A stretch of 64,000 nucleotides of DNA from NCBI GenBank assembly GCA_013306675.1, contig JABLUY010000173.1:18958-82957 (forward strand), given 5' to 3'. The DNA is from Thraustochytrium sp. TN22. Lineage: Eukaryota > Sar > Bigyra > Thraustochytrida > Thraustochytriidae. The notes below the pieces were generated by a model. That model was not told where the DNA came from. It did no database searches and was given only the letters and a program-made list of their open reading frames with translations. Of the stretch, positions 18,873-28,755 are shown in pieces (the first letter of the stretch is position 1; every line of letters starts with the position of its first letter). Both the position numbers and the translations under genes were made by a program.

Positions 18873-19844
18873 TCAGAGCTTAGCCTTGCCATCCTTGTCC
18901 CAGGACCCCTCTTCGAAACCGAGGCCCTCAAAGACGGTTTCGTCCGTGAGCGCGCGGTGGGCGTTGGCGTAGGTGTTCTTCTTGATGCCGGCCATGGACT
19001 TGCGGTACTGGGGGCCGCGGAAGCGGTCCTTGGCGATGAGTTCCTGAGTGAACTCGAGCGCGACCTCAACCACGCGGTCGGCGGCCACGGCATCGGCGAC
19101 GAGGCGCTCGCGGACGAGGTCCTTGGCCGTGTAGCGCTTGCCGTAGACGATCATGTCATTGTGCATGTGCACGGGCGTCTTGGCCTTCATGAGCTCCGTC
19201 ATGCCTTTGCTGTAGACAAGACCAAGGTCGATGGCTGGCACGAAGAAAAGGCCCTTGTCGGCGACCATGACGCGGTAGTCGAAGGCCAGCCCGAGCATGG
19301 CGCCGGCCGCGCAAAAGTGGCCGTGGATGGCCGCGATGGTGGGCAGCGGGAAGGTGAGCAGGCGCGCAAGGAGCTTCTCCGTGTCGCGCTGCAGGCGGTC
19401 CGCGCCGCGCGGGTTGGCGTCGATCCAGCGCAGGTCCATGCCGTTGCTGAAGAACTTGCCCTCGTTGGTGACCACGACGGCGCAGGCGTCCGGCTCCGCT
19501 AGCGCCGCGTCCAGCGCCGCGTCCAGCGCCTGCAGCAGCGCCGGGTTCACGCGGTGCTCGCACACGCGCGTGCCCCACGCAAAAGTCTCGTCCTTGTCCT
19601 CGCCCGTGAGCGTGACCAGCACCACGCGGCCCTCCGACACCATGTCCACGCGCAGCATGTCGCTCGCCATGAGCCCGTCCGACACCTGGCTCTCCGCCAC
19701 GCTCGACAGCCGCCGCTGCACCACCGACAGCCGCGCGCCCTCCGACGTGCCCTTGGCCTTTCTATCCCTGCCGCCCGCGCCGCCGACGCCGCCGACGCCG
19801 CCGACGCCGCCGAGCCCCAGGCACTGCCGCAGCCCGGCCAGCAT
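18873..19844 (-). CDS. ECI: Peroxisomal enoyl-CoA delta-isomerase / crotonase family
   Basis: A 323-residue crotonase-fold enzyme. Oxyanion-hole segments are visible at KFFSNGMDLRW (about 130-140) and IHGHFCAAGAMLGLAFDYR (about 173-191), and PAIDLGLVYSKGM follows at the position of the catalytic acidic loop in delta3,delta2-enoyl-CoA isomerases. Overall it resembles plant peroxisomal ECI-type enzymes more than hydratases. The last three residues are A-K-L, a canonical PTS1, so import into peroxisomes is expected. The enzyme shifts double bonds so unsaturated fatty acids can enter beta-oxidation. The first ~58 residues are glycine/serine-rich and poorly conserved in appearance; Met59 or Met63 are alternative starts. 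Confidence 0.9.
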   Translation of the reverse strand: MLAGLRQCLGLGGVGGVGGVGGAGGRDRKAKGTSEGARLSVVQRRLSSVAESQVSDGLMASDMLRVDMVSEGRVVLVTLTGEDKDETFAWGTRVCEHRVNPALLQALDAALDAALAEPDACAVVVTNEGKFFSNGMDLRWIDANPRGADRLQRDTEKLLARLLTFPLPTIAAIHGHFCAAGAMLGLAFDYRVMVADKGLFFVPAIDLGLVYSKGMTELMKAKTPVHMHNDMIVYGKRYTAKDLVRERLVADAVAADRVVEVALEFTQELIAKDRFRGPQYRKSMAGIKKNTYANAHRALTDETVFEGLGFEEGSWDKDGKAKL

Positions 19845-20648
19845 CTCTCAGTCAGGCTGGTCTAGCTAGCTCTAGTAGCCCGTCAACGCGACGCTGCTCG
19901 GCGCGAGTCCGACCGCCGCCGCCGCCGCCGCCGCCGTCGCCGCCGCCGCGCCGCCGAGCCCCGCCGCCGCCGGCCGCGCGCGACTCCGAGTCGGCTCTGC
20001 CGCGGGCCCGGCTGCCCGGCCTGCCGCGCCGGCAGCGGGACGCGCGCGCCGCCCGCGCCCTCGGCTGCTTACTTACGCGCGCACTGTGCACAGCGCCCGA
20101 GGATCCCGCCAGGGCATGACGCAGGCGGGAGCGCGAGCCTCGTGCGCAAACTTTCGCGCCAGCGAGCGCAGCGACGAGCGCCCGGGCTCTGGCGCCTCGG
20201 GAGCGGCCGTGCAGGAGCGCGCTGGGCGCAAGCCTTGCTCAAGCCTGGCCCGCCTCAGCATGGCACGCCGCGCCTTGCACGCGTCGCCCTTGAGAGGGAA
20301 CTGGCACGTGGCAGCCGCCGCAGCCGCGCACAGCCGCACTGCAGCATGCACCACCACGCCGCGCTTGCACGCCGCCACGCGATGGTGCAGGCAAACGGGC
20401 TACAGCCAGGCGCAGTGCGCTCCGGCCGCGATGGTCTCCCTCGAGCAGCTCGAGCCTCTCGCGGGCTTGCCCCGCGAGCTGCCGTGTGCGCGGGAGAGGG
20501 AGGCAGCAAGCAAGGTCTCGTCTTGACCGTGAGCCAGCCAAACTTGGTCATCGATCGTAACGGCCTCACTGTCAGCGCGCGCGGAGCACGGCGGCGGCGG
20601 CGCGCAGGGGGCAGACGGTGAAGTGCGGGCGGCGGCGGGCCGGCGAGC
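19845..20648. other. Divergent intergenic region
   Basis: About 800 bases between ECI (minus) and the small secreted protein (plus). It has a CTAG-rich stretch at 19862-19876 and CCGCCG runs at 19910-19975. Long frames exist but read as arginine/alanine-rich noise. Both promoters must lie here. Confidence 0.5.
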
Positions 20649-21267
20649 ATGCGGGCGGCGGTGGTGGCGCTGGCGCTGGCGCTGGCGCTACTGCTGTGCG
20701 CCCGCGGCGCAAGGGCGCAGGTGAAGGAGTTCCACAAGGTGTACCTGTGCGATGGTGAGGGCTCGTTGGACGGCTCACGCATCCAGTACACGCTCGACTT
20801 TGCCATGTGCAAGGAGAACAACCCGGACGACTATTGCCTGGTAAGTTAGGTTGTCGCGCGGCGTTGCGCGGCGTCTTGCTCGGCACGATTCAAGAATGGT
20901 GCCTGACGCGCTCTCGCTTGCTGCTTCTCGTACTCGATGCTTCTCGTACTCGCTGCTTTCGTTGCTTCTCGCGCTCACCACGTAGAAGTGCCGCTGCGCG
21001 TTCGTCAAGTACTACAACGTTGCAAGCGCCTGCTTTGAAGCGGACGCGGACTACGAGTCGCGCGTGCTGGCATCCAAGGAGCAGTGGGAGTCCGACTACG
21101 TGGAGCTCTGCCTGGACGGCGATACCTCGGCCGCCATCGACTTCTCACTTGACCCGACGAGCGAGAACTTTTGCAATGCGGCGTCGCGCTCAGTTCCTGG
21201 CGGCGTTGCTGTGCTGGCTTCGCTCTTCTCCACGCTCGCCACAGTGTACCTAGCCACCGTAGCCTAG
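20649..21267 (+). CDS. Small secreted, Cys-containing, probably GPI- or membrane-anchored protein (spliced)
   Basis: Exons 20649-20840 and 20986-21267, intron 20841-20985 (GTAAGT...TAG), phase 0, giving 157 residues. Reading through the donor would stop two codons later. Exon 2 continues the coding pattern without its own convincing start. Residues 1-23 are a signal peptide (ALALALALLLCARGARA). The mature part has scattered cysteines (YLCDGEG, FAMCKENN, DYCL, KCRCAF, ACFEAD, ELCLDGD, NFCNAAS). The C-terminus is a hydrophobic stretch (VAVLASLFSTLATVYLATVA) after small residues, as in GPI-attachment signals, although a plain membrane anchor is possible. Family unknown. Confidence 0.8.
20841..20985 (+). 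other. Intron (145 nt) with tandem acceptor
   Basis: The donor is GTAAGT at 20841. The acceptor is TAG at 20983-20985, immediately followed by AAG, so a NAGNAG choice would add or drop one Lys. The intron contains short TGCTTCTCGTACTC-type repeats. Confidence 0.8.
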
Positions 21268-22642
21268 GCTAGCCTGGTCGAGGCGAAGGGCCCGATGACT
21301 GGCGCCCAACAATGTATCTTAGAGCTTGCACAACAGTCGACGCAACGCGTGTAGCCAGCAAAGCACTTGCCTGGTCTCCGGCTCTCCTGGTGCCTCCCTT
21401 TGCCCCTCGGGCGTCCCACTTGTCCCGACGCAACGTAACGTGCTCCACATCTGGCATCCCATGTCCACCCGGGGACTTTGCACAGCGCCCTTCCTCAAAA
21501 GGCGTGGCGGGATCGCCACCGCCCTGTCCGCTGGCTAGCTAGTGCCTTGCGGCCGCGCCCAATCCATTCTGGCATGGCCAGCTTCCGCAAGCTCGTCTCG
21601 CGCTTTCCACGCGGCGCCCCATCTTCGCCGCGACTCGCGCAGCGCCCCACCTCTTGACGGGCGCTCGGCGTCACGCCCCGCGTCGCGTGCGGTCGCGGGC
21701 GGCAGAGCGCACGTCCGCGGCCGTTCGGCCCCGTGGCGGGAGTCACGCGGGCGGCCAGCGTGCTGGGCCTTGCTGCGCCTTGCTGCGCGCCCTGCGCTTC
21801 GCGACGGACTGCAGCCCCGCGCCAGGAGCGTGGCGCTCCCTGACGAACGAGCGAGCGGCACGCAGCCCCTGCCTGCCATCATCTCCCGTTTCGAATTTGA
21901 AAACGAGAGGGCGCATTCGGAATTCAAACCAGCGCTGCAGACCAAGATCGATCGAGGCCGGCCAGCAGCGCGGCGACGGCGCTCCGCGGCGGCGGCGGCG
22001 GCGGCGGCGGAAACGCCCCGGCTGCCTGGCAGACGGAGACGGTGAGTATCGCCCGCCCGTGGCCGGCCTGGCCGCCCCCACTCACGCACTCAGGCTGCAG
22101 CGCTTTGTTTTGTTTCATTTGACCAGTGAGCCCAGCCACTCCCTTCCCTTCCTTCATTCGCCTTGCTTGGAGACCGACTCCGGCAAAGGAGACGGCCGCG
22201 GGCTGGACTCCCGCTTGCGCCAGGCGTGCGACGCCGCGACGCCGGAGCGCCGCGAGCAGACCCTGTGAGTGAGGCGCGCGGCAGAGCGTCGCGAGCGAGC
22301 GAGCGAGCGTCGCGAGCAGGTTCGTGACGCGAGCTCGGCTCGGCCCGGCTCGGCTGGCGGCGCGGCCGCGACGGGCGGCGACGGCGAGTCTGAACGAGGC
22401 CGTGCCTGAGAGTGAGAGGCACGGCGCTCCGTGACGGGCCGGCCCTCCAAGCGCTCTTCTCTCTCTCTCTCTCGCCCTCCCTCCTCTGCTCCCGGTCGGG
22501 CAGTCGCGCGTCGGCCTCAAGAGCAGCTCGCAGCGCAGGGCAGCGCAGCGTGGCGCGGCGCGGCGCGGCACGGCGGCGGGCGTGCGGAGACCGCGAGGGC
22601 GAGCGAACGGTAGCAGCGCGTAGCCGGATCGCGTGCAGCAGG
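21268..22642. other. 1.4-kb intergenic region
   Basis: It begins with CTAG-rich sequence right after the stop codon (21268-21278) and has a second CTAG patch at 21533-21543. A CT microsatellite at about 22458-22474 and GCGCGG repeats (about 22555-22572) precede the next gene. No coding signal that I trust. It should contain the promoter and leader of the type I membrane protein gene. Confidence 0.5.
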
Positions 22643-24523
22643 ATGCGGAACTCCGTGGCGGCCGGGCTCGTGGCCGTGGCGGTGGCGGCGGCCTCGGCCC
22701 AGGGCCAGCAGCTCTACGAAGACGCTGTGCGGTTCACGTACGTGTGCCGGTACGATGGCGGCGACACGTTGAGCGCGAGCGGGTCGTTCGGCCCGTGCAT
22801 GTACATGAACGAGACGTCGCTGCGCGTCTCGGGCAGCACGCGCGTGTATGCCGAGATGGTGGAGATCGCCGACATGAACGCCACCACGGACCATCACTAC
22901 GGCTGGAAGATCTACCTCAACGGCACGGTGGGGGACCAGATCGACGCCAAGATCGAGCACAACTTTACGGACGCTGGCCTGATCATGGGCGGCAACCTGA
23001 ACAACCACATCAACGCGGTGGACGTCAGCTCGTCTTCCTCGGACGGTGAAGCCATGACTTGGCAGGTGGACGGCGCCTCCATCCCGAGCGACCTGGCCGG
23101 CCCGTGGCGCTTTAGGTACTCGCACAACGGCAACGAGAAGTGTCTCGCGCTCTCGGACTCGGGCCGCGCGCACCTGCTCAACTGCACGTCCAGCGACACG
23201 CAGCTGCGCCTGGTCAAGTACACGTCGCCGCCCACGAGCCGCCCGACCACGTACGCGCCCACGTCCACGCCGCAGCCCACCTCGGACAACGCCGACACCT
23301 TCTCGGAGATGGCCATCATCCTGCGCAAGTCGCTCCTCGACGTGTACTCGCGCGGCCTGCTCATCGGTCTTGGCGTCTCCACCGGCAGCAACCCGAACTA
23401 CTACCCGGCGTCGGGCGACAAGCTGCAGCTCAAGAGCCTGCAGAAGAACTTCAACAAGGACGACGAGCTCGCTCAGTTCAAGATGCTCTGGGACTACGAC
23501 GAGGACTACCACCTCTCGCTCACGCGCGACTCGGGCGACGACACCGACCTCGTATTGGAGTCCATCAAGAACCTCAACAAGCTCGGCCGCGACCCCATCG
23601 ACACCTACGGCTACGTGCTGCTCAGCGAGGTCTCGGGCAAGGTCAAGCAGCGCTTCACCATGGTCAAGACCGGCCAGACCAGCACCAAGGGCACGCTCGT
23701 GAAGATCGTCATTGGCGACAACATCAAGTCCTCGACTGCGGACTTTAGCAGCAGCGACCTCTGCCTCACCGTCGCCAGCTGCGACCCGTGGAGCGAGGAC
23801 ACCTGCCGCCCCAACTCCAACCTCGTTGGGTGCGAGGACTCCTGCGACGACTCCGACAACAAGCAGGAGGGCATCGTCAATGGTACCTACGTCAAGCTGG
23901 CGCGCTGCATGACTGCCTACAACGAGGCGCAGATCTTCGCCATTATCACCGCCGAAGAGGCGCTCAACGTCATTGAGGAGGCATCCACGGCGCGTCCCAC
24001 CTTCGCGCCCTCCGCCTCGCCCACTTCAGCCGTCACCACGGTGATCACCAACCCGCCCACCACCGAGCAGACTCAGGCCGCCACCGAGTCGCCCACCGCC
24101 ACCAACGAGCGCGTCGAGAGCCCGGGCAGTGATGACGATACCTCTTCGGGCCCGGACGCCTTCATTTGGCTCTACGTCGTCATCGCCGCCGCCGTCGCCG
24201 CAGTCTTTATCTTCCTCGTTGCCCGCCGCCGCCGCCGCAACCGTGACCGCAGCGAGTACGGCACGGGCGATTTCAAGTCAGGCATGGGTCCGCTGGGCTA
24301 CGACGATGACGACGACGACGACGACCAGGAGCTCTATAACTCCTTCGCTACCGGCGCCGGCGCTGGCACGGCCCGCACCGCCGATGCTGCTGCCGTGCGC
24401 CGCACTGGCGCCAACAACAGCGGTCTGGACCAGCCCATGATCAACAAGCGCTCCAACTCCATGTCCTTCGAGCCGCACGTTGCTCACTTCGAGCAGGAGG
24501 CCGGCTTTGTCGCGCGGGTTTGA
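22643..24523 (+). CDS. Type I single-pass membrane protein with possible beta-trefoil lectin segments
   Basis: A 626-residue protein from the ATG at 22643. Residues 1-21 are a signal peptide (VAAGLVAVAVAAASAQG). The ectodomain has several N-x-S/T sites and two stretches with the ricin-B-like pattern C-L-x-x...V/L-L-x-x-C...Q-x-x: one around residues 170-195 (KCLALSDSGRAHLLNC...TQLRLV), another around 370-435 (LCLTVASC...VKLARCMTAYNEAQIF). Two Ser/Thr/Pro-rich linkers (PTSRPTTYAPTSTPQPTS, and one before the membrane) suggest O-glycosylated stalks. One membrane helix near residues 512-534 (FIWLYVVIAAAVAAVFIFLV) is followed by an R-R-R-R-R stop-transfer and a cytoplasmic tail with a D8 run. Likely a surface receptor or adhesin; the ligand is unknown. 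Confidence 0.82.
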   Translation: MRNSVAAGLVAVAVAAASAQGQQLYEDAVRFTYVCRYDGGDTLSASGSFGPCMYMNETSLRVSGSTRVYAEMVEIADMNATTDHHYGWKIYLNGTVGDQIDAKIEHNFTDAGLIMGGNLNNHINAVDVSSSSSDGEAMTWQVDGASIPSDLAGPWRFRYSHNGNEKCLALSDSGRAHLLNCTSSDTQLRLVKYTSPPTSRPTTYAPTSTPQPTSDNADTFSEMAIILRKSLLDVYSRGLLIGLGVSTGSNPNYYPASGDKLQLKSLQKNFNKDDELAQFKMLWDYDEDYHLSLTRDSGDDTDLVLESIKNLNKLGRDPIDTYGYVLLSEVSGKVKQRFTMVKTGQTSTKGTLVKIVIGDNIKSSTADFSSSDLCLTVASCDPWSEDTCRPNSNLVGCEDSCDDSDNKQEGIVNGTYVKLARCMTAYNEAQIFAIITAEEALNVIEEASTARPTFAPSASPTSAVTTVITNPPTTEQTQAATESPTATNERVESPGSDDDTSSGPDAFIWLYVVIAAAVAAVFIFLVARRRRRNRDRSEYGTGDFKSGMGPLGYDDDDDDDDQELYNSFATGAGAGTARTADAAAVRRTGANNSGLDQPMINKRSNSMSFEPHVAHFEQEAGFVARV

Positions 24524-25269
24524 GACGAGCGAGCGAGCGACGCGCGTGCCGCGTGCCAGCGTCACGTGCAAGTCCAGCGTCACGTGCAAGCTGTAATTTT
24601 TTCCTCTTGACGCACTCCACCCACACAGACACACACACACACTTAGTACTCGTACGCACACAAGCGCCCGAAAGTATATGAGACCATCTGATGCTCGCAC
24701 CCATGTGTGTTCGTTCGCTTATGGCCAGAGATGAATCGATAGATGCGCTTCCGTTTCCAGTGCATGCGACAGACGTCAAACAGACCACGCGCTTTGTTTG
24801 ACCTTTCTGCGCGTGCAGCCAACGTGCGGCCATTGCACTCGGGAGACATACTCTGATATCTCTGCGGTGCGTGCCAGACAAGGTGGTGGTACATTTGTGC
24901 GCCTGACTTGAGTATGTTCTTTTGAATGCATGCATGAATGAAATAGTCGTGTCCTTCTGACCCAGCTTCTGCTGCTTGCTGCTGCTTGTTGCTGCTTGCT
25001 GCTCTTGCCGATGCCTTGGCAAAAGAGGCACTGGAAAAGTGCCTTTATGTATGAGGTTGCGGCCAGCCGTCTCCTGACCGTCTCTGCTATCTGACTCTCG
25101 CTCGCTGATTCGCTGATTCGCTGGTTCACTGGCTCCTCTCTTCTACTTTTTCGCTCGCCGCGCCGTGGAGAATGACAACGATGCTTCGGCGGAAATCCTG
25201 CCGTTGCCATTCTCGGTTGGGCCTCTGCCGTTCGCTTGTCTGTCGTTTGCTTGTCTGCCGTTTGCCAAG
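24524..25269. other. Convergent 3' region
   Basis: 746 bases between converging genes, AT-richer than coding DNA. It has an ACAC run at about 24626-24641, a GCTGCTTGCTGCTTGTTGC repeat at 24968-25005, and GATTCGCT repeats near 25105-25125. No gene signal; probably both 3' UTRs. Confidence 0.6.
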
Positions 25270-27876
25270 CTAGACCTTCATCTTCTTGGCATTCACGGCG
25301 TCGGAGGTGCCCAGGAGGTGCTCGTCAAAGTACTCCTTGACGCGCTTCTCCATGTAGATGCGGTCTTGCAACCTGCGTGGAGAATGGCGTTCGTCGGGAA
25401 AGAGGAGGAGGTCATAGTGCTTGTTGGCGGCGATAAGAGCGTTGATGAGACGCGCGGTGTGGCGAAAGTGCACGTTCTCGTCGATGAGGCCGTGCACGAG
25501 CATGAGCTTTCCACGCAAGTTGCGCACGTGCGTCATGACGGAGCCCTCCTCGTAGCCAGTCGGGTTGGTGGCAGGCGTGCCCATGTAGCGCTCCGTGTAG
25601 TGCGTGTCGTAGCCATCCCAGTGCGTGACGGGCGCACCGGCCACGGCAACGTGGAAGACGTCGGGCCGCTTCACAAGACACATGGCGGACATGTAGCCGC
25701 CATAGCTCCAGCCGTAAATGCCGACGCGCGCAGGGTCCGCGACGCCAATTTGGACGAGGTGCTGCACGCCGGTGACCTGGTCGTCCACCTCGACGGTGCC
25801 CATGCAGTGCTTGACCGCTCCCTCAAAGGCCAGCCCGCGAAAGGCACTCCCGCGGTTGTCAACCTTGAGCACAGCGTACCCAGCGTCCGCCAGGCGCTGG
25901 GCGCGCATGTCCACCGTGACGTCCCAGCCGTTGGCAACGCGCTGCACGTGCGGGCCGCCGTACACCGCAACCACAAGTGGGTACGGGCCGGGCCCGTGGC
26001 GCGAGGCCACCGGCCGATACAGCGCGCCGAAGAGCTCGACCGCGCCGTCGCTCGAAGGGAAGCGGATCAGCGTGGGCTCCACCAGCAGGGACCGCAGGCG
26101 CCCCAGCTCCTCGCGCACCAGCGGGCTCTCCGTGCCGTCGTGCAGCGTGTACAGGGGCGCCAGGCCCTTGTCGCCGCCGACGCCGCCCGTGAGTCGGTAA
26201 AGGACCGTCGTGGGTGGCACCGTGGTGCTGTGGTGCGTCACCACGGCCAGGTCGCCCTCCGGGTCCATGACCATGGCGTGCACACCCGTCACGCCCGCCG
26301 TGAGCGGCACGAGTTCCGGCTGGGCATCGGTGCTCCACAGCGAGCAGCAGTACACATGACGCTCCAGCGGGCCCTCCTTGGTGGCAGAAAAGTAAACCAG
26401 CCCACGCTCCAGGTCCAGCTGCAGCAGACCCGTCACCATCCACTCGCCCTCTGGACACAGTGGGCGAACCAGCGAGGTCTGTCGCGTCTGCGCGCAATAG
26501 TGGTACAGGTACAGCTTCATGAAGCCCTCCTGGCGCTCCGAGCCCCACACGAAGAAGAAGTTCGCGCCGCCGCTCGAGCCGCCGCTCGTGCTCCCGCTCG
26601 CACCCGACGCCATCCCGAAGATGCCGCCGCCAACGCCGCCGCCAACGCCGCCGACGCGCCCGTCTGCGCTCTTCATGACCACGTCCGCGTCCGCACCGCG
26701 CCGCGGCAGCCCCAGCTTCAGCTCGGCGGGGCGCGACTCGAACGAGACGAAGAGATCGTGCAGGTTGATCCAGGTGGCCGACTTCTCGTGCACCAGCACC
26801 GTGCGCTCGCCGGTGTCCAGGTCGTACCGAACCAGGAGCAGCTCCGATTGCTCACGATTTTGCAGCTGCGCCGACAGCGACCCGTCCGGGAGCCAGTCCA
26901 CCCGCGCCAGATACATGTCCGGGTCGTTCGCGCCCTCCACAAAGCTCGTGTCCAGCCACTGCACCGCAGGCACGCTACCGCTGCTGCTGCTGCTGCTGCC
27001 GCCGCCGCCGCTGCTGCCGTTGCCCCCAGCGGGCGGCGGCACTGCCACTACACCCAGCTTCACGCGCGGGTTTTCGCGGCCCGCAAACGGATACCGGTGG
27101 TCCTCCTGCGCCTCGGGGCCCACCGCATCGCTGCCCTGGTGCATGATGCGGAACTCGGGAATGTGCGACTCGTCTACGAGCTCAAAGGCCAGCCGCTCGC
27201 TGTCGGGCGACCACCAAAAGCCGTGGTATCGGTCCATCTCCTCCTGCGCGATGAAGTCTGCAAGACCGCTCGTCCTGCCATGCCCGCGCGAGCCGAACGT
27301 GAGCCGCACGGGCGCCGCGCCCTGCGTCTCGACGTCCTGCACGTACAGCTCCGCGTCACGCACGAAAGCCACCATGCCGCCGTCCGGCGCAAGCTGCGGG
27401 TCCAGCGCCCCGCCCTTGGCGTCGTCACCGGGGGCGGCGGTCGTCGCCTTGTCGAAGACCTTGCGCGGCGCCGCGCTGCGCGTCGTCTCGCCCATATCCT
27501 TGAGAAAGATGTTACCGTTCAGCGGGATGAGCATGCGCGACGTCAGCTGTGGCGACGTGCCCCAGGCGTACTGGGTGATGCCCACAGACATTTGCCGGGT
27601 ACGCTCGCGCCGCAGCTTGTCCTCCAGCGACAGCGTTTCCTCCGTGTTGCTCTGCTCCGCGCTTGCCTCCGGATCCCACAGCTTGTACGGTTCGCCCTGC
27701 GCGTTGCCCTGCTCATCCAGATCCATGCAGAAGAGCTGCCGTTTGAGCAGATTCTCGCTCGAGTCCGGGTACAGGAACGCCAGGAACTTGCGGCACGGGC
27801 TGAACGCCGTGTGCGTCGGTGACACCACGCCCGGCATGGGTCGCGCCGCTACGATCACCTCGTCGAGAAGGTTCAT
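25270..27876 (-). CDS. Dipeptidyl peptidase 8/9-type S9B serine peptidase
   Basis: An 868-residue protein from the ATG at 27876, which matches the family length; the longer frame upstream has no ATG and is low complexity. The N-terminal two thirds form the beta-propeller, including the [18 protein letters not shown] segment typical of DPP8/9, whose Glu pair binds the substrate N-terminus. Glycine/serine-rich inserts sit at about residues 300-320 and 405-430. The C-terminal alpha/beta-hydrolase domain carries Ser724 in GWSYGGY, Asp799 in [10 protein letters not shown] and His831 in PDERHSPR. There is no signal peptide or membrane anchor, so it should be cytosolic like DPP8/9 rather than DPP4. 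It removes X-Pro dipeptides. The gene converges on the type I membrane protein gene. Confidence 0.95.
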   Translation of the reverse strand: MNLLDEVIVAARPMPGVVSPTHTAFSPCRKFLAFLYPDSSENLLKRQLFCMDLDEQGNAQGEPYKLWDPEASAEQSNTEETLSLEDKLRRERTRQMSVGITQYAWGTSPQLTSRMLIPLNGNIFLKDMGETTRSAAPRKVFDKATTAAPGDDAKGGALDPQLAPDGGMVAFVRDAELYVQDVETQGAAPVRLTFGSRGHGRTSGLADFIAQEEMDRYHGFWWSPDSERLAFELVDESHIPEFRIMHQGSDAVGPEAQEDHRYPFAGRENPRVKLGVVAVPPPAGGNGSSGGGGSSSSSSGSVPAVQWLDTSFVEGANDPDMYLARVDWLPDGSLSAQLQNREQSELLLVRYDLDTGERTVLVHEKSATWINLHDLFVSFESRPAELKLGLPRRGADADVVMKSADGRVGGVGGGVGGGIFGMASGASGSTSGGSSGGANFFFVWGSERQEGFMKLYLYHYCAQTRQTSLVRPLCPEGEWMVTGLLQLDLERGLVYFSATKEGPLERHVYCCSLWSTDAQPELVPLTAGVTGVHAMVMDPEGDLAVVTHHSTTVPPTTVLYRLTGGVGGDKGLAPLYTLHDGTESPLVREELGRLRSLLVEPTLIRFPSSDGAVELFGALYRPVASRHGPGPYPLVVAVYGGPHVQRVANGWDVTVDMRAQRLADAGYAVLKVDNRGSAFRGLAFEGAVKHCMGTVEVDDQVTGVQHLVQIGVADPARVGIYGWSYGGYMSAMCLVKRPDVFHVAVAGAPVTHWDGYDTHYTERYMGTPATNPTGYEEGSVMTHVRNLRGKLMLVHGLIDENVHFRHTARLINALIAANKHYDLLLFPDERHSPRRLQDRIYMEKRVKEYFDEHLLGTSDAVNAKKMKV

Positions 27877-28755
27877 CCTCGCTCCGGCCGCGCCGCCCGC
27901 CCGCCGCGTTTCCTCGCGGCGCCGCTGCACCCGCTGCCCCTCCTCCGCCTCGCGACGGCCCTCGTCCCGGCCCTGCCCGGCCCGGCCCGGCCCGCCGCAC
28001 CAGGTCCGCCGCGGGCCTGCGCCGCTTCGACCGGGCTCGCCGCCGCTCGCCGCCGCCGCCGCCGCCGCCGCCGCGCCGCGCCGCGCCGAGCCGCACGCGC
28101 AGGATCGCCCCGAGCCTTCGGGCTTTGCCGGCGGCTGCAGCCTGCTCGATCTCACTCATCATCACTGTCAGGCAGGCAGGCAGGCAGGCAGGCAGAGGCA
28201 GGCTCGGGCTGCCACTGCAGCGGCGATGACGAGAGAGAAGAGGCTTCCAAGCAGAGGAACTTGGCGTGAAAGAGAAGATTGACCGGCACCGCACTGCGAC
28301 CACGAGACGGTGGCGAGCCTGAGCCTGAGCCTGAGCTTGAGCTGACTGTGACGAAGGACTCGCCGACGGACTCGGTCGTTCATCAAGTTGTGGCGGGCCT
28401 GCTCCGGCGATGAGGCTGCAGAACAAAAAGCGACGCACAAGCACCGAAAGACCTGCAGGAGCTGAGCGAGCTGCAGGGGCAGGAGCGGCAGCAAGAGAAG
28501 CACTGGCAGAACAGATGGAAGCGGGAGCACGGTGATCCAAGTTGTGGGGTGCTTTTCACTCGACACGTTACTACCACGGCAGAAAGCTCAATGTCAAGCA
28601 CAGCTTGCACGCACGGTCAGGCAGAGTTCATCATCATTCACGGTGGCAGACGGATGCTCGTCATCATTCAAGGTGGCACCTGGCTGCGCTCAGAGGCTCG
28701 CGCGTGAACCTGCCCCGGAGAGCTCATGAACCTCGTCACGGCGGGCTACTAGGGC
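27877..28755. other. Intergenic region, tandem minus-strand genes
   Basis: About 880 bases. CCGCCG runs lie near 28045-28075, GGCA repeats at 28168-28195, and a CTGAGC/GAGCTTGAGC hexamer patch at 28318-28342. No convincing coding sequence. It should include the DPP8/9 promoter. Confidence 0.5.

Noticed and set aside
25165-27822. 885-codon plus-strand frame opposite the DPP8/9 gene
   Set aside because: His/Val/Arg/Ala-rich mirror of an intact S9B peptidase; no independent domain.
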